Assembly: GCF_003945545.1 (NCBI RefSeq)
Contig: NZ_CP029617.1
Coordinates: forward strand, 5,317,001 to 5,381,000
Length of the DNA: 64,000 nucleotides
Source of the DNA: Streptomyces sp. WAC 01529
GTDB taxonomy: Bacteria > Actinomycetota > Actinomycetes > Streptomycetales > Streptomycetaceae
Direction: 5' to 3'
Shown: positions 53,202 through 62,288 of the stretch, piece by piece
Numbering within the stretch: the stretch's first letter is position 1
Layout: each line of letters opens with the position of its first letter
Program-made: the position numbers and the translations under genes
Notes under the pieces: model-generated
The model's database searches: none
The model's input: only the letters and a program-made list of their open reading frames with translations
Told to the model about the DNA's origin: nothing

Positions 53202-54194
53202 ATGACCGTGACCGTAGTGGAAAACCCGATTCTCAAGGCGGTCCGCACCCATACGCGGGCCGAGAATCCCAGCGCGTTCCTCGCGCTCAACAGTGGCAAC
53301 AGCACCTTCACGCTGCCGGGCGCGGACGGCGTCGTCGTCTACCGCGCGACCGGCCGGTTCGCCGTCCAGTTCGGCGGCCCCTTCGCCGCCCCGGACGACT
53401 ACGACACCCTCCTCTACGGCTTCCGCCACCACCTGAAGGAGCGGGGGCTGACGCACGTGGGCGTCCAGCTCCAGCGCGACGACGCCGAGCGCTACGCGGC
53501 GCGCGGCTTCACCGTCAACCAGATCGGCGCCTCCTGGGCGGTGAGCCTCGCCGAGTTCACGCTGCGCGGCACCCGCTTCATGCAGCTGCGCAACAAGATC
53601 TCCCGCGCCTACCGCAACGGTCTCCAGATCCAGGAGGTCAAGGCCGACGCCTGGCGGGACGCGCTGGAGACGATCGACGGCGCCTGGCTCTCCAGCAAGG
53701 GCGCGGCCCGCCCCCTGGAGTTCCTGGTCGGCGAGATCGGCGGCGAGGCGCAGGAGCACCGGCGGCTGTTCGTCGGCACGATCAACGGGGCCCCGGTGGC
53801 GTACATCTCGTACTCCCCGGTCTACGGCAGTCGCGCCGGGTGGATGCACGACCTGAGTCGGCGCGTGCCGGACGGCTCGCCGGGTCTGATGGAGGCCATC
53901 AACGCGCACGCCATCGAGGTCTTCCGCGGCGAGGGCGTCGCGTGGCTGCACTTCGGCTTCACGCCCTTCACCGGCCTTGACCCCGCCCATGAACTGGAGG
54001 GCCACAGCCCCGCGTTCCAGTGGCTGATGCACGCCCTGTGGGCGGAGGGCGCCGCGCTCTACCCGGCCCAGACGCAGCTCTCGTACAAACACAAGTGGGC
54101 GCCCGACGCGACCATCCCGGAGTACGTCGCCTTCGACGGGCCCGCCTCACTGGCGTCGTTCGCGCACATATTCCGCGCCTGCAACGCCTTTTGA
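53202..54194 (+). CDS. DUF2156 aminoacyl-tRNA-dependent transferase (MprF C-domain/VlmA-like)
   Basis: 330 aa with no membrane segments: a double GNAT-like fold as in the catalytic part of lysyl/alanyl-phosphatidylglycerol synthases. Recognisable pieces are RRLFVGTINGAPVAYISYSPVYGSRAGWMHDLSRR and the C-terminal AQTQLSYKHKWAP segment (YxFKxKW-like). Family members move an aminoacyl group from tRNA to an acceptor; VlmA of valanimycin (as I recall, of this family) uses seryl-tRNA and a hydroxylamine. It is divergent from the tRNA-Ser-like genes, 197 bp away, and a SerRS paralogue follows in the region, so seryl transfer is the favoured activity. Confidence 0.82.
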   Translation: MTVTVVENPILKAVRTHTRAENPSAFLALNSGNSTFTLPGADGVVVYRATGRFAVQFGGPFAAPDDYDTLLYGFRHHLKERGLTHVGVQLQRDDAERYAARGFTVNQIGASWAVSLAEFTLRGTRFMQLRNKISRAYRNGLQIQEVKADAWRDALETIDGAWLSSKGAARPLEFLVGEIGGEAQEHRRLFVGTINGAPVAYISYSPVYGSRAGWMHDLSRRVPDGSPGLMEAINAHAIEVFRGEGVAWLHFGFTPFTGLDPAHELEGHSPAFQWLMHALWAEGAALYPAQTQLSYKHKWAPDATIPEYVAFDGPASLASFAHIFRACNAF

Positions 54195-54251
54195 CGGTAC
54201 GTCAGCCCTATCTGCCCGCACCCCGACCGACACCGACAGGAGTGAAAGACG

Positions 54252-54416
54252 ATGAGCGGCAACACCGAGACGACCGACGCGCTCAAGCACGCCATGGTGG
54301 AACAGCTCATGGGCGTCATCGCGGCCCCCGACGACGAGGACGTGGCCCGCGCGGCGGACGCCGTGGTCCGGGAGCTGGACGCCCTGCTCCGCGCCGAGCA
54401 GGACCCGGCGGCCTGA
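54252..54416 (+). CDS. Small helical protein, function unknown
   Basis: 54 aa with start at 54252 after AGGAGTGAAAGAC. Acidic and predicted helical (VEQLMGVIAA, VARAADAVVRELDALLRAE). No recognisable motif and no carrier-type Ser. It lies between the transferase and the desaturase in what looks like one operon, so it may be a small accessory subunit. Confidence 0.6.
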   Translation: MSGNTETTDALKHAMVEQLMGVIAAPDDEDVARAADAVVRELDALLRAEQDPAA

Positions 54417-54603
54417 GCCGGACCCCGATCAGCCCAGCATCAGCGCCACATCAGCGCTCCACGGAACGCTGCACCCACGTTCGCCCGGCGTCCGGCCGGT
54501 GGGGCACCGCACGCGCTCGCCGCACTGTGCTCCAGCGGATCCCGTGCGCCGGGCGAGCGCCGCCGCCGCCCGGTTCGGGCACTTCTTCCGAGGAGAGCTT
54601 CGT

Positions 54604-55722
54604 ATGCAGCGTCCGCACGTCCAAGAGACCGGTGTCGCCGTCGACCCGCAGCGCCCCGCTGTGTCTCAGCACAGCACAGCCCCGCAGCGCACCGGGGCCT
54701 CCGCCACCTTCTCCGAGCTGCTCAAACGCGTGAAGGCGGAGGGGCTGCTCGACCTCGACCCGCGGTACTACATAGGGCGGCTGACCCGGAACACCACGCT
54801 GCTGGTGGCCGGGCTCACCGCGTTCTTCCTGCTGGGCGACTCGTGGTGGCAGCTCGCCGTGGCGGTGTGGATGGGCCTCTGCGGCGGCCAGTCCTCCTTC
54901 ATGTGGCACGACGCGGGCCACAAGGCGATGTTCCGCGACAAGCGGGCCGCCTCCGCCGTCGGCTACTTCCACGCCAACTTCGTCAACGGGGTCAGCTTCG
55001 GCTGGTGGGTCAACCACCACAACCGCCACCACAGCAACCCCAACCACCTGGACATGGACCCGGACATCGGCCGGCGCACCGCGATCTTCGACATCAAGCA
55101 GTACGCCACCCGGACCGGCGTGCAGCGCTTCATCGTGCGCTACCAGAGCGTGCTCTTCTTCGTGCTGCTCGTCCTCGAGTCGTTCAAGATGCACAAGACG
55201 GCCGTGAAGTCGATCGCGCAGGGCCTGACCAAGCACCCCGTGCTGGAGTCCACCCTGCTCCTGCTGCGCGCCGCGATCTATCTGACCTGCGTCTTCACCG
55301 TCCTGTCGCCGGTACTCGCGGTCACCTTCATCCTCGTCCAGCAGGCCACCCTCGGCGTCTACTTCGGCATGATCTTCGCCCCGAACCACAAGGGCATGGA
55401 CGTGCGCGACGGCGACGAGGAGACCCTGGACTGGCTGGAGCGCCAGGTCCTCACCTCCCGCAACATCCGCCCCTCGTGGTTCATCGACTTCCTGTACGGG
55501 GGTCTCAACTACCAGGTCGAGCACCACCTGTTCCCCGCCATGCCGCAGAAGAACCTGGGCCGTGCCCGCGAGCTGACCCGCGAGTACTGCGCCGAGCGCG
55601 GCGTCCCGTACCACGAGGTCGGCTTCTGGGCCTCGTACCGCGAGGTCGCCTCCTACCTGCACGAGGTCAGCGCCCCGGTCCGCCGCGGTGACGTCGACGC
55701 GCACCTGGAACGGGCCGCCTGA
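54604..55722 (+). CDS. Acyl-lipid/acyl-CoA fatty-acid desaturase
   Basis: 372 aa, membrane diiron desaturase of the linoleoyl-CoA/DesA3 type. Histidine boxes HDAGH, NHHNRHH and QVEHHLFP; four hydrophobic segments. A ferredoxin encoded two genes on could be its electron donor. In an alkyl-azoxy pathway it could introduce the double bond of the lipid chain. The stop overlaps the MFS start (TGATG). Confidence 0.86.
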   Translation: MQRPHVQETGVAVDPQRPAVSQHSTAPQRTGASATFSELLKRVKAEGLLDLDPRYYIGRLTRNTTLLVAGLTAFFLLGDSWWQLAVAVWMGLCGGQSSFMWHDAGHKAMFRDKRAASAVGYFHANFVNGVSFGWWVNHHNRHHSNPNHLDMDPDIGRRTAIFDIKQYATRTGVQRFIVRYQSVLFFVLLVLESFKMHKTAVKSIAQGLTKHPVLESTLLLLRAAIYLTCVFTVLSPVLAVTFILVQQATLGVYFGMIFAPNHKGMDVRDGDEETLDWLERQVLTSRNIRPSWFIDFLYGGLNYQVEHHLFPAMPQKNLGRARELTREYCAERGVPYHEVGFWASYREVASYLHEVSAPVRRGDVDAHLERAA

Positions 55723-57122
55723 TGGCCGACACGCTCTCCAGACCGGCGGCCGGGGCCACGGCCACCGCGCGCGCCTCGATCGGCGTCCGGCTCGACCGGA
55801 TGCCGATCACCCCGACCCACCGCAGCGTCACCGCGGTCATCGGCGTCGGGCTGCTCTTCGACACGTTCGAGAACAACCTCTCCGGCACCATCGCCAAGGT
55901 CCTCCAGAACGACTTCGCGTTCGGCGCCACCGAGCTGAAGCTCGTCCTCGCCTCCGCCTTCATCGGCCAGTTCATCGGCTCGCTGGTGCTCGGCAAGGTC
56001 GCGGACCGGTACGGGCGGCGCCGGGCGTTCCTGATCAACCTCGCGATCTACTCCGGCTTCTCGCTGCTCGGCGCCTTCTCGCCGAACGCGGCCTGGCTGA
56101 TCGCGACCCGGTTCTTCGCCGGCATCGGCATCGGCGCCGAACAGTCCCTTTCCGACTGCTACTTGTCGGACGTGCTGCCCGCCAAGAAGCGCGGCCGGTA
56201 CATCGCCTGGGCCTACACGCTCGCCTTCTGCGGAGTGCCCGCCGTGGGCTTCGCCGCCCTGTGGCTCGTGCCCCTCACCCCGCTCGGCATCGACGGCTGG
56301 CGCTGGCTCTTCGTGATCGGCGCGCTGGGCTCCGCCGTGGTGTGGGTGCTGCGCAGGCGGCTGATCGAGTCCCCGCGCTGGCTGGCGACGGTCGGCCGCG
56401 AGGACGAGGCGGAGGCGCTGGTCGCCCGCATGGAGGCGGAGGTCCCGGGCGGCGCCCCCGCGGTGCCCGCCGCCGACCTCGCGGACGCCGCCGCCAAGGC
56501 AGCGGCCCCCGCCACCCGGCTGCGGGACATCTTCCAGCCCCACCTGCGGCGGCGCACCACCATGCTGTGGATCTTCTGCGCGCTGTCGACGGTCGGCTAC
56601 TACGGCTTCGGCACGCTCGCCCCGCAGATCCTCGCCGCCAAGGGGTACGGGATCGTCGCGGGCATCGGCTTCACCGCGGTCTGCTTCCTCGGCTACCCCG
56701 TGGGCTCCGCGCTCGCCCTGCCGATCATCGACCGCGTCGAGCGCAAGAGGCTGGTGGTCGCCTCGGCGGGCGCGATGGTCGTGGCCGGGCTCGGCTTCAG
56801 TTACGCGGGTTCCCCGACGGTCATCATGGTCTTCGGCTTCGCCTACACGGTCTTCAGCAACCTCTTCTCCAGCGTCTCGCACGTCTACCTCGCCGAGCAG
56901 TACCCGACCGCCATCCGCGCGGCCGCGTCCGGCGCCGCGTACTCCCTGTCCAAACTCAGCGCCGCCGCGCTGCCCTTCGCCCTGCTCCCGGTCCTCCAGA
57001 CGTACGGGCCAGGGGCGCTGTTCGGCGTCATCGCCGCCGTGATGGCCGCGCTCGCCGTCACCGTCCTCACCCTGGGCGAACGCACCACCGGCGTCTCGGT
57101 CGACCGCGTGAGCGCCGACTGA
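55722..57122 (+). CDS. MFS transporter, sugar-porter/metabolite type
   Basis: 466 aa, about 12 membrane helices. Loop motif ADRYGRRRAF between helices 2 and 3, central loop RLIESPRWL and a matching second-half DRVERKRLVV. Related to the aromatic acid/sugar:H+ symporter branch rather than classic drug exporters, but in this operon export of the product is a reasonable guess. Confidence 0.85.
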   Translation: MADTLSRPAAGATATARASIGVRLDRMPITPTHRSVTAVIGVGLLFDTFENNLSGTIAKVLQNDFAFGATELKLVLASAFIGQFIGSLVLGKVADRYGRRRAFLINLAIYSGFSLLGAFSPNAAWLIATRFFAGIGIGAEQSLSDCYLSDVLPAKKRGRYIAWAYTLAFCGVPAVGFAALWLVPLTPLGIDGWRWLFVIGALGSAVVWVLRRRLIESPRWLATVGREDEAEALVARMEAEVPGGAPAVPAADLADAAAKAAAPATRLRDIFQPHLRRRTTMLWIFCALSTVGYYGFGTLAPQILAAKGYGIVAGIGFTAVCFLGYPVGSALALPIIDRVERKRLVVASAGAMVVAGLGFSYAGSPTVIMVFGFAYTVFSNLFSSVSHVYLAEQYPTAIRAAASGAAYSLSKLSAAALPFALLPVLQTYGPGALFGVIAAVMAALAVTVLTLGERTTGVSVDRVSAD

Positions 57123-57158
57123 CCCCACCGTCCCACCGACGTGAATGAGGTATCCCGC

Positions 57159-57482
57159 ATGGCCTACGTCATCGCCCAGCCCTGCGCCGACGTGAAGGAC
57201 AAGTCCTGCGTCGACGAATGCCCCGTCGACTGCATCTACGAAGGCGGCCGCGCCCTCTACATCCACCCCGACGAGTGCGTGGACTGCGGCGCCTGCGAGC
57301 CCGTCTGCCCCGTGGAGGCCATCTACTTCGAGGACGACGTGCCCGGCGAGTGGGGCGACCACCGCGGCTCCAACAGCGCCTTCTTCGCGGAGATCGGCTC
57401 CCCCGGCGGCGCCACCGCGCTCGGCCCGCTGCCGCACGACTCCGCCCTGGTCGCCTCCCTGCCGCAGGCGGTGGCGTCATGA
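57159..57482 (+). CDS. 7Fe/8Fe ferredoxin (FdxA type)
   Basis: 107 aa. N-terminal cluster Cys (CADVKDKSCVDECPVDC) and second set CVDCGACEPVCP, giving [3Fe-4S]/[4Fe-4S] binding as in actinobacterial FdxA. ATG at 57159. Probable electron donor to the desaturase or to the diiron protein. Confidence 0.9.
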   Translation: MAYVIAQPCADVKDKSCVDECPVDCIYEGGRALYIHPDECVDCGACEPVCPVEAIYFEDDVPGEWGDHRGSNSAFFAEIGSPGGATALGPLPHDSALVASLPQAVAS

Positions 57483-58243
57483 GCGGGCTGCTCGCGGGCA
57501 AGCGCGTCCTGGTGACCGGCGTCCTCACCGAGGCGTCCATCGCCTTCCACGCCGCCCGCATCGCCCAGCTGGAGGGCGCCGAGGTCGTGCTGACCGGCTT
57601 CGGGCGGCTCTCCCTGATCGAGCGGACCGCGGGCCTGCTGCCCAAGCCCGCCCCGGTCGTCGAGCTGGACGTCACCGACCCGGCGCACCTGGACGGCCTC
57701 GCCGGCCGTCTCCGCGAGTACGTCGACGGCCTCGACGGCGTCGTGCACTCCATCGCCTACGGCCCGCCCGGCGCCTTCCACTTCCTCGACGGCACCTGGC
57801 AGGACGTGTCGAGCGCCGTGCACGTCTCCGCGTACTCCCTGAAGTCCCTGACCACCGCCTGCCTGCCGCTCCTCGAACCGCGCGGCGGCTCGGTCGTGGG
57901 CGTCACCTTCGACGCGACCGTCGCCTGGCCCAAGTACGACTGGATGGGCGTCGCCAAGGCGGCCCTGGAGTCCACCAGCCGCTACCTCGCCCGCGACCTC
58001 GGACCCCGCGGCATCCGCTGCAACCTCGTCGCCGCGGGCCCGCTGCGCTCCATGGCCGCCAAGTCCATCCCGGGCTTCTCCGAGCTCGCGGACGACTGGC
58101 ACACCCGCGCCCCGGCGGGCTGGGACCTCACCGATCCGGACCCGGCGGCCCGCGGCATCGTCGCCCTGCTCTCGGACCTCTTCCCGCGCACGACGGGCGA
58201 GATCGTCCACGTCGACGGCGGGGCCCACATGATGGGCGCGTGA
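57479..58243 (+). CDS. Enoyl-ACP reductase-like SDR (FabI/InhA family)
   Basis: 254 aa. Modified nucleotide motif VTGVLTEASIAFHAA and catalytic Tyr/Lys in YDWMGVAKAALE (Y-x6-K), both diagnostic of FabI/InhA rather than ordinary SDRs. ATG overlaps the ferredoxin stop. It reduces 2-enoyl thioesters in fatty-acid elongation, forming a dedicated set with the FabF, FabH and ACP genes on the opposite strand. Confidence 0.88.
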   Translation: MSGLLAGKRVLVTGVLTEASIAFHAARIAQLEGAEVVLTGFGRLSLIERTAGLLPKPAPVVELDVTDPAHLDGLAGRLREYVDGLDGVVHSIAYGPPGAFHFLDGTWQDVSSAVHVSAYSLKSLTTACLPLLEPRGGSVVGVTFDATVAWPKYDWMGVAKAALESTSRYLARDLGPRGIRCNLVAAGPLRSMAAKSIPGFSELADDWHTRAPAGWDLTDPDPAARGIVALLSDLFPRTTGEIVHVDGGAHMMGA

Positions 58244-58259
58244 CCCACGAGGCCACGAC

Positions 58260-58299
58260 CGAGGGGGAGTTCGGGTGACATCACCCGAACTCCCCCTCG
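58260..58299. terminator. 19-bp stem terminator
   Basis: CGAGGGGGAGTTCGGGTGA pairs perfectly around a CA loop; a further five pairs can form outside a one-base bulge. It separates the converging enoyl reductase and SerRS genes. Just right of it are three CACTCCGT repeats (about 58315-58338). Confidence 0.88.
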
Positions 58300-58329
58300 T
58301 CGTGCGGGCGGCTGCACTCCGTCACTCCG

Positions 58330-59607
58330 TCACTCCGTCGTGCCGTCCGGCAGGATCCGGCGGAATCCGGTGTACGAGATCAGCGCCTCGGGCAGCTCCA
58401 CCGAACCGTCCGGCCGCGCGCCCTGCTCCAGGAGCGCGGCCACCGTGCGCCCGACGGGCAGCGCCGAGCCGTTCAGCGTCGCCGCGTACTCCTTGCGGCC
58501 GTCCGCCGTGCGGCACCGGATGCCGGCGCGGCGGGCCTGGAAGGTGCCGCAGTCGGAGACCGAGGAGATCTCGCGGTAGGAGCCGCTGCCCGGCAGCCAC
58601 ACCTCGATGTCGTACGTCGTCCGGGCCGAGAACCCGAGATCACCGGCGGGCAGCAGCACCACGCGGTAGGAGAGTTCCAGGCGCCGCAGGCACTCCTCGG
58701 CGTGCCCCAGCATCAGCTCCAGCTGCGCGGGCGCGTCCTCGGCCGCGCAGACGCGGACCAGCTCCACCTTCTCGAACTGGTGCAGCCGCAGGATCCCCCG
58801 GGTGTCCCTGCCGTACGCCCCGGCCTCGGCGCGGAAGCACGGGGTGCGGGCCGTGAACGCGTACGGCAGCTCGCGGGTGTCCAGGGTCTGCTGCGCGAGC
58901 AGGTTGGTGAGCGGGACCTCGGCCGTGGGGATCAGGAACAGCTCGCGGTCGCCGACCTGGGTGGCGAACAGGTCCTCCGCGAACTTGGGCAGCTGGCCGG
59001 TGCCGGTCATCGTGTCGCGGTTGACCAGGAACGGCACGGAGTGCTCGGTGTAGCCGTGCTCGGCCGTGTGCAGATCGAGGAAGAAGTCGGCGAGCGCCCG
59101 CTCCAGGCGGGCGCCGGGGCCGCGGCTCACGGTGAAGCGGGCGCCGGAGAGCCGGGCCGCGGCCTTGCCGTCGAAGAGGCCGAGCCGCTCACCGATGTCG
59201 GCGTGGTGCCGCTCGTCGGCCGCCTCGCACGGCGGCGGGCCGCCCCGGCGCACCTCCACCGCCTCCTTCTCGGAGTCGCCGTCCGGCACCGAGTCGAGCG
59301 GGATGTTGGGGATGGCGAGGACCAGGTCGGCGAGGGTCCTGCCCGCCTCCTTGGCGGCGGCCTCGGCCCGCTGCACCTCGGCGCGCAGCGCGCGCGCCGC
59401 CTCCTTGTCCTGCTCGGAGGGCGGCCCGCCCTTGCGCTCGCGGGCCGCGCGGTTCATCTCGGTGCGCAGCCGGGTCACCTCGGCCTGGGCGTCGGCCCGG
59501 CCGCGGTGGGCCGCGTCGAGCGCGGCCACGTCGAGGTCGTGGCGGCGGCGGGCGAGCCGCCGTACCGCGTCGGGGCCGGACGCGATCAGTTCGCGCGGAT
59601 CGTGCAT
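58330..59607 (-). CDS. serS: Seryl-tRNA synthetase, cluster paralogue
   Basis: 425 aa, normal SerRS length. N-terminal antiparallel coiled coil (about residues 25-110) that grips the long variable arm, then class II catalytic core with GTGQLPKFAEDLF, FRAEAGAYGRDTRGILRLHQFEKVEL (motif 2) and NGSALPVGRTVAALLEQ (motif 3). ATG at 59607 follows AGGAG. In valanimycin a second SerRS (VlmL) supplies seryl-tRNA to VlmA. Here it may charge ordinary tRNA-Ser or the two aberrant tRNA-Ser-like molecules. Confidence 0.92.
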   Translation of the reverse strand: MHDPRELIASGPDAVRRLARRRHDLDVAALDAAHRGRADAQAEVTRLRTEMNRAARERKGGPPSEQDKEAARALRAEVQRAEAAAKEAGRTLADLVLAIPNIPLDSVPDGDSEKEAVEVRRGGPPPCEAADERHHADIGERLGLFDGKAAARLSGARFTVSRGPGARLERALADFFLDLHTAEHGYTEHSVPFLVNRDTMTGTGQLPKFAEDLFATQVGDRELFLIPTAEVPLTNLLAQQTLDTRELPYAFTARTPCFRAEAGAYGRDTRGILRLHQFEKVELVRVCAAEDAPAQLELMLGHAEECLRRLELSYRVVLLPAGDLGFSARTTYDIEVWLPGSGSYREISSVSDCGTFQARRAGIRCRTADGRKEYAATLNGSALPVGRTVAALLEQGARPDGSVELPEALISYTGFRRILPDGTTE

Positions 59608-59649
59608 GGCTTCTCCTGGGGTCTGCGGCGGGGCGGGGGAGATACGCCG

Positions 59650-59675
59650 AGCCGCCCCTCTGGCGAGGGGCGGCT
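59650..59675 (-). promoter_or_regulatory. Hairpin in the serS leader
   Basis: 11-bp perfect stem (AGCCGCCCCTC/GAGGGGCGGCT, loop TGGC) in the 131-bp gap between fabF and serS, 43 bp before the serS start. It could be a partial terminator or leader structure; no T-box sequence is visible. Confidence 0.5.
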
Positions 59676-59738
59676 GCGGCTCCTGCCGGGGCAGGGCGGG
59701 GGAGGGGCGCGGGGCTGGGAGCGGGTCCGCTCCGGTGT

Positions 59739-60959
59739 TCACGCGGGGGCGAGGGCCAGGACGGTGTTCTGGCCGCCGAACCCGCAGGAATTGCTGAGCG
59801 CCAGATCGATGGGCATGGAGGTCGCCGAGTACGCCAGCTTGATGTCGACCTCCGCGTCCGGCATGACGAGGTTGGCGATGGGCGGCACCAGTTCGTGCTC
59901 GATGCTCAGCAGCGTGAACGCCGCCTCCACCGCGCCCGCCGCGCCGAGCAGATGCCCGGTCACGCCCTTGGTCGAGGTGACGAGCGGATCCCCCTGGAGG
60001 GTCCGTTTGATCATCCTCGCCTCGGCGACGTCGTTGAGCGGCGTCGAGGTGCCGTGGGCGTTCACATGCTGTACGTCGTCCGGGTCCGCGCCGGCGTCGG
60101 CGAGGGCCGCGCGGACCGCCGCCTCCACCCCGGCGCCGTCCGGATGCGGCGACGTCATGTGGTGGGCGTCCGCGGTGGCGCCGTAGCCGATGATCCGGCC
60201 GTGCTGGTGCGCCCCGCGGGCCCGGGCGTCCTCGACGCGTTCCATGACGAGGATCCCGGCGCCCTCACCCGCGACGAACCCGTCCCGCTCCGCGTCGAAG
60301 GGACGCGAGGCGTGGGTGGGGTCGTCCTCGCGCCGGGACAAGGCGCCCATCTGCGCGAACCCGGCCATCACCAGTGGAGTGATCATGGCCTCGCTGCCGC
60401 CCGCCAGGACGACGTCGCAGCGGCCGAGCGCGAGCAGGTCCCTGGCGGTGCCGATGGCCGTCGCCCCGGAGGCGCAGGCGGTGGCCACCACCAGGTTGGG
60501 TCCCGTCGCCCCGAACTCGATGGCCGTCTGACCGGCCAGCATGTTCGGCAGCTGCATGGGAAGCAGCAGTGGCGAGACCCGGTCGGCGCCCTTCTCCCGT
60601 AGCGCGTGGTGCTGTTCCTCGACCGTGCCGGGGCCACCGTCCGCGCAGCCGAGCACCACCCCGACCCGGGCGCCGTCCCAGGTCAGCGGGTCGAGCCCGG
60701 CGTCGGCGATGGCCTCGCGCGCGGCGACGAGCGCGAACTGGACGAACCGGTCGAGACGGTGGGCCCTGCGGGCGGTCAACAGCGCTTCGGGGTCGAAGCC
60801 GGGCACACGGCAGGAGATCCGTACCGGGTTGTCCGCCAGTACGGGATCGAACGCCGCGCCCGACCGGCCCTCGCAGACCGCCGCCCAGCTCGGCCCCACC
60901 CCGATGCCGCCCGGGGTGACGAGGCCGAGCCCGGTGACGGCGATGTCGATGCCGGCCAT
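59739..60959 (-). CDS. fabF: Beta-ketoacyl-ACP synthase II
   Basis: 406 aa. Catalytic Cys in VVATACASGATAIG, His in VNAHGTSTPLND and His in GVTGHLLGAAGA; full length without truncation. It elongates acyl-ACP with malonyl-ACP. Start touches the ACP stop (ATGA-like overlap at 60959). Part of a dedicated mini fatty-acid synthase. Confidence 0.92.
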   Translation of the reverse strand: MAGIDIAVTGLGLVTPGGIGVGPSWAAVCEGRSGAAFDPVLADNPVRISCRVPGFDPEALLTARRAHRLDRFVQFALVAAREAIADAGLDPLTWDGARVGVVLGCADGGPGTVEEQHHALREKGADRVSPLLLPMQLPNMLAGQTAIEFGATGPNLVVATACASGATAIGTARDLLALGRCDVVLAGGSEAMITPLVMAGFAQMGALSRREDDPTHASRPFDAERDGFVAGEGAGILVMERVEDARARGAHQHGRIIGYGATADAHHMTSPHPDGAGVEAAVRAALADAGADPDDVQHVNAHGTSTPLNDVAEARMIKRTLQGDPLVTSTKGVTGHLLGAAGAVEAAFTLLSIEHELVPPIANLVMPDAEVDIKLAYSATSMPIDLALSNSCGFGGQNTVLALAPA

Positions 60960-61189
60960 CAGACCTTCGCGCTCCTCTTCTCCATGAGTTCCACCATGTC
61001 GGCCACGGTCTCGGCCTCCAGGAGGTCGTCGTCGCTGACGTCGATGTCCAGTTCGGACTTGAGCAGCAGCGACAGCTCCACCACGGCCAGCGAGTCCAGC
61101 TCGATGTCGTCCCTGGTGGCCTCCGGGGTGATGGCCTCGGGGGACACCTTGAGCTTGTTGGACAGGATTTCCTTGAGCTGCTCCAGCAT
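60959..61189 (-). CDS. acpP: Acyl carrier protein
   Basis: 76 aa, highly acidic with phosphopantetheine Ser in IELDSLAVVELSLLL. ATG at 61189. Located between fabH and fabF, as in FAS operons, so it probably carries the growing chain of the region 3 product. Confidence 0.92.
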   Translation of the reverse strand: MLEQLKEILSNKLKVSPEAITPEATRDDIELDSLAVVELSLLLKSELDIDVSDDDLLEAETVADMVELMEKRSAKV

Positions 61190-61265
61190 GACGATCCCTT
61201 TCGGAAGGCGTACGCGCCGTTCGGCGTACGGGTCTTGAGGAGGTACCGCCGGGCGCCCGCGGGCG

Positions 61266-62288
61266 TCAGACGGAGTGCACTTCGGGCCAGACGAGCGTCG
61301 TGGCCCCCCAGGAGAGCCCGCCGCCGAACGCGGTGAGCAGCACCCGGTGCCCGGCGGTGAGCCGGCCGTCGGCGGCGGACTGGGAAAGGAGCAGGGGGAG
61401 CGAGGCGGCACCGGTGTTGCCGACCTGCTCGATGTTGCTGAGCTGCCGCTCGGCGGGGATGCCGAGCCGCTCCGCGACCGAGTCGAGGATGCGGGCGTTC
61501 GCCTGATGGGCGGCGAACCGGTCGATGTCGTCGAGCCGCCAGCCGGACCGCTCGGCCGCCTCCCGCGAGGTGGCCGTCATCCGCTCCACCGCGTGCCGGT
61601 AGGTGTCGCGGCCGAGCATCCGGAAGTACTGGTCGCCCGGTTCGGGCGCGGTGCCCGCCGAGCGCTGCCGGGAGCCGCCCGCAGGCACCTCGATGAGATG
61701 GCTCAGCTCACCGTCGCTGCCGAGGACGAGCGGGCCCACCGCGCCCGGCTCGTCCGCCTGCCCGGCCCGCAGCACCACGGCACCCGCGCCGTCCGCGAAG
61801 ATCACCGCGGTGGTGCGGTCCTCCGGGTCGACGATCGTGGTGAACGCGTCGGCCGCTACGAGCAGCACCCGCCCGGCCACCCCCGAGGCGATGAGCCCCG
61901 AGGCGGCGGCGAGCCCGTAGAGGAAACCGGAGCAGACGGCGGCGACGTCGAACGCCGCGACCTGGCCGAGGCCGAGCCGCGCCGCCACCGTCGGCGCGGT
62001 CGCCGGGCACGGCTGGTCGGGGGTGGTGGTGGCCAGGACGACGGCGTCCACCTGCTCGGTGTCCGCCGACTTCAGCGCGCGCAGACCGGCCTCCACCGCC
62101 AGGTCGGAGGTGGCGGTGCCGGGCGAGACCATGTAGCGCTCGGCGATTCCGGTGCGGGAGCGGATCCACGCGTCGGAGGTGTCGAGACGCCGCGAGAGGT
62201 CGTCGTTGGTCACCTTGTTCGGCGGCACGTAGGAGCCGATGCCGCAGACCACCGCCGACCGGCCGAGCGGCCGGGCCGCGCCGCTCAT
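61266..62288 (-). CDS. fabH: Beta-ketoacyl-ACP synthase III
   Basis: 340 aa. Complete Cys-His-Asn triad: Cys in AAVCSGFLYGL, His in AAHQANARI, Asn in VGNTGAAS. It starts chains by condensing acyl-CoA with malonyl-ACP. In contrast to the 25375 fusion protein it has the normal triad, so true condensation is expected. Start overlaps the diiron gene's stop. Confidence 0.92.
   Translation of the reverse strand: MSGAARPLGRSAVVCGIGSYVPPNKVTNDDLSRRLDTSDAWIRSRTGIAERYMVSPGTATSDLAVEAGLRALKSADTEQVDAVVLATTTPDQPCPATAPTVAARLGLGQVAAFDVAAVCSGFLYGLAAASGLIASGVAGRVLLVAADAFTTIVDPEDRTTAVIFADGAGAVVLRAGQADEPGAVGPLVLGSDGELSHLIEVPAGGSRQRSAGTAPEPGDQYFRMLGRDTYRHAVERMTATSREAAERSGWRLDDIDRFAAHQANARILDSVAERLGIPAERQLSNIEQVGNTGAASLPLLLSQSAADGRLTAGHRVLLTAFGGGLSWGATTLVWPEVHSV

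Noticed and set aside
59650..59675. T-box riboswitch upstream of serS.
   Set aside because: Only one 11-bp hairpin; no T-box sequence, no specifier stem, and the leader is too short.
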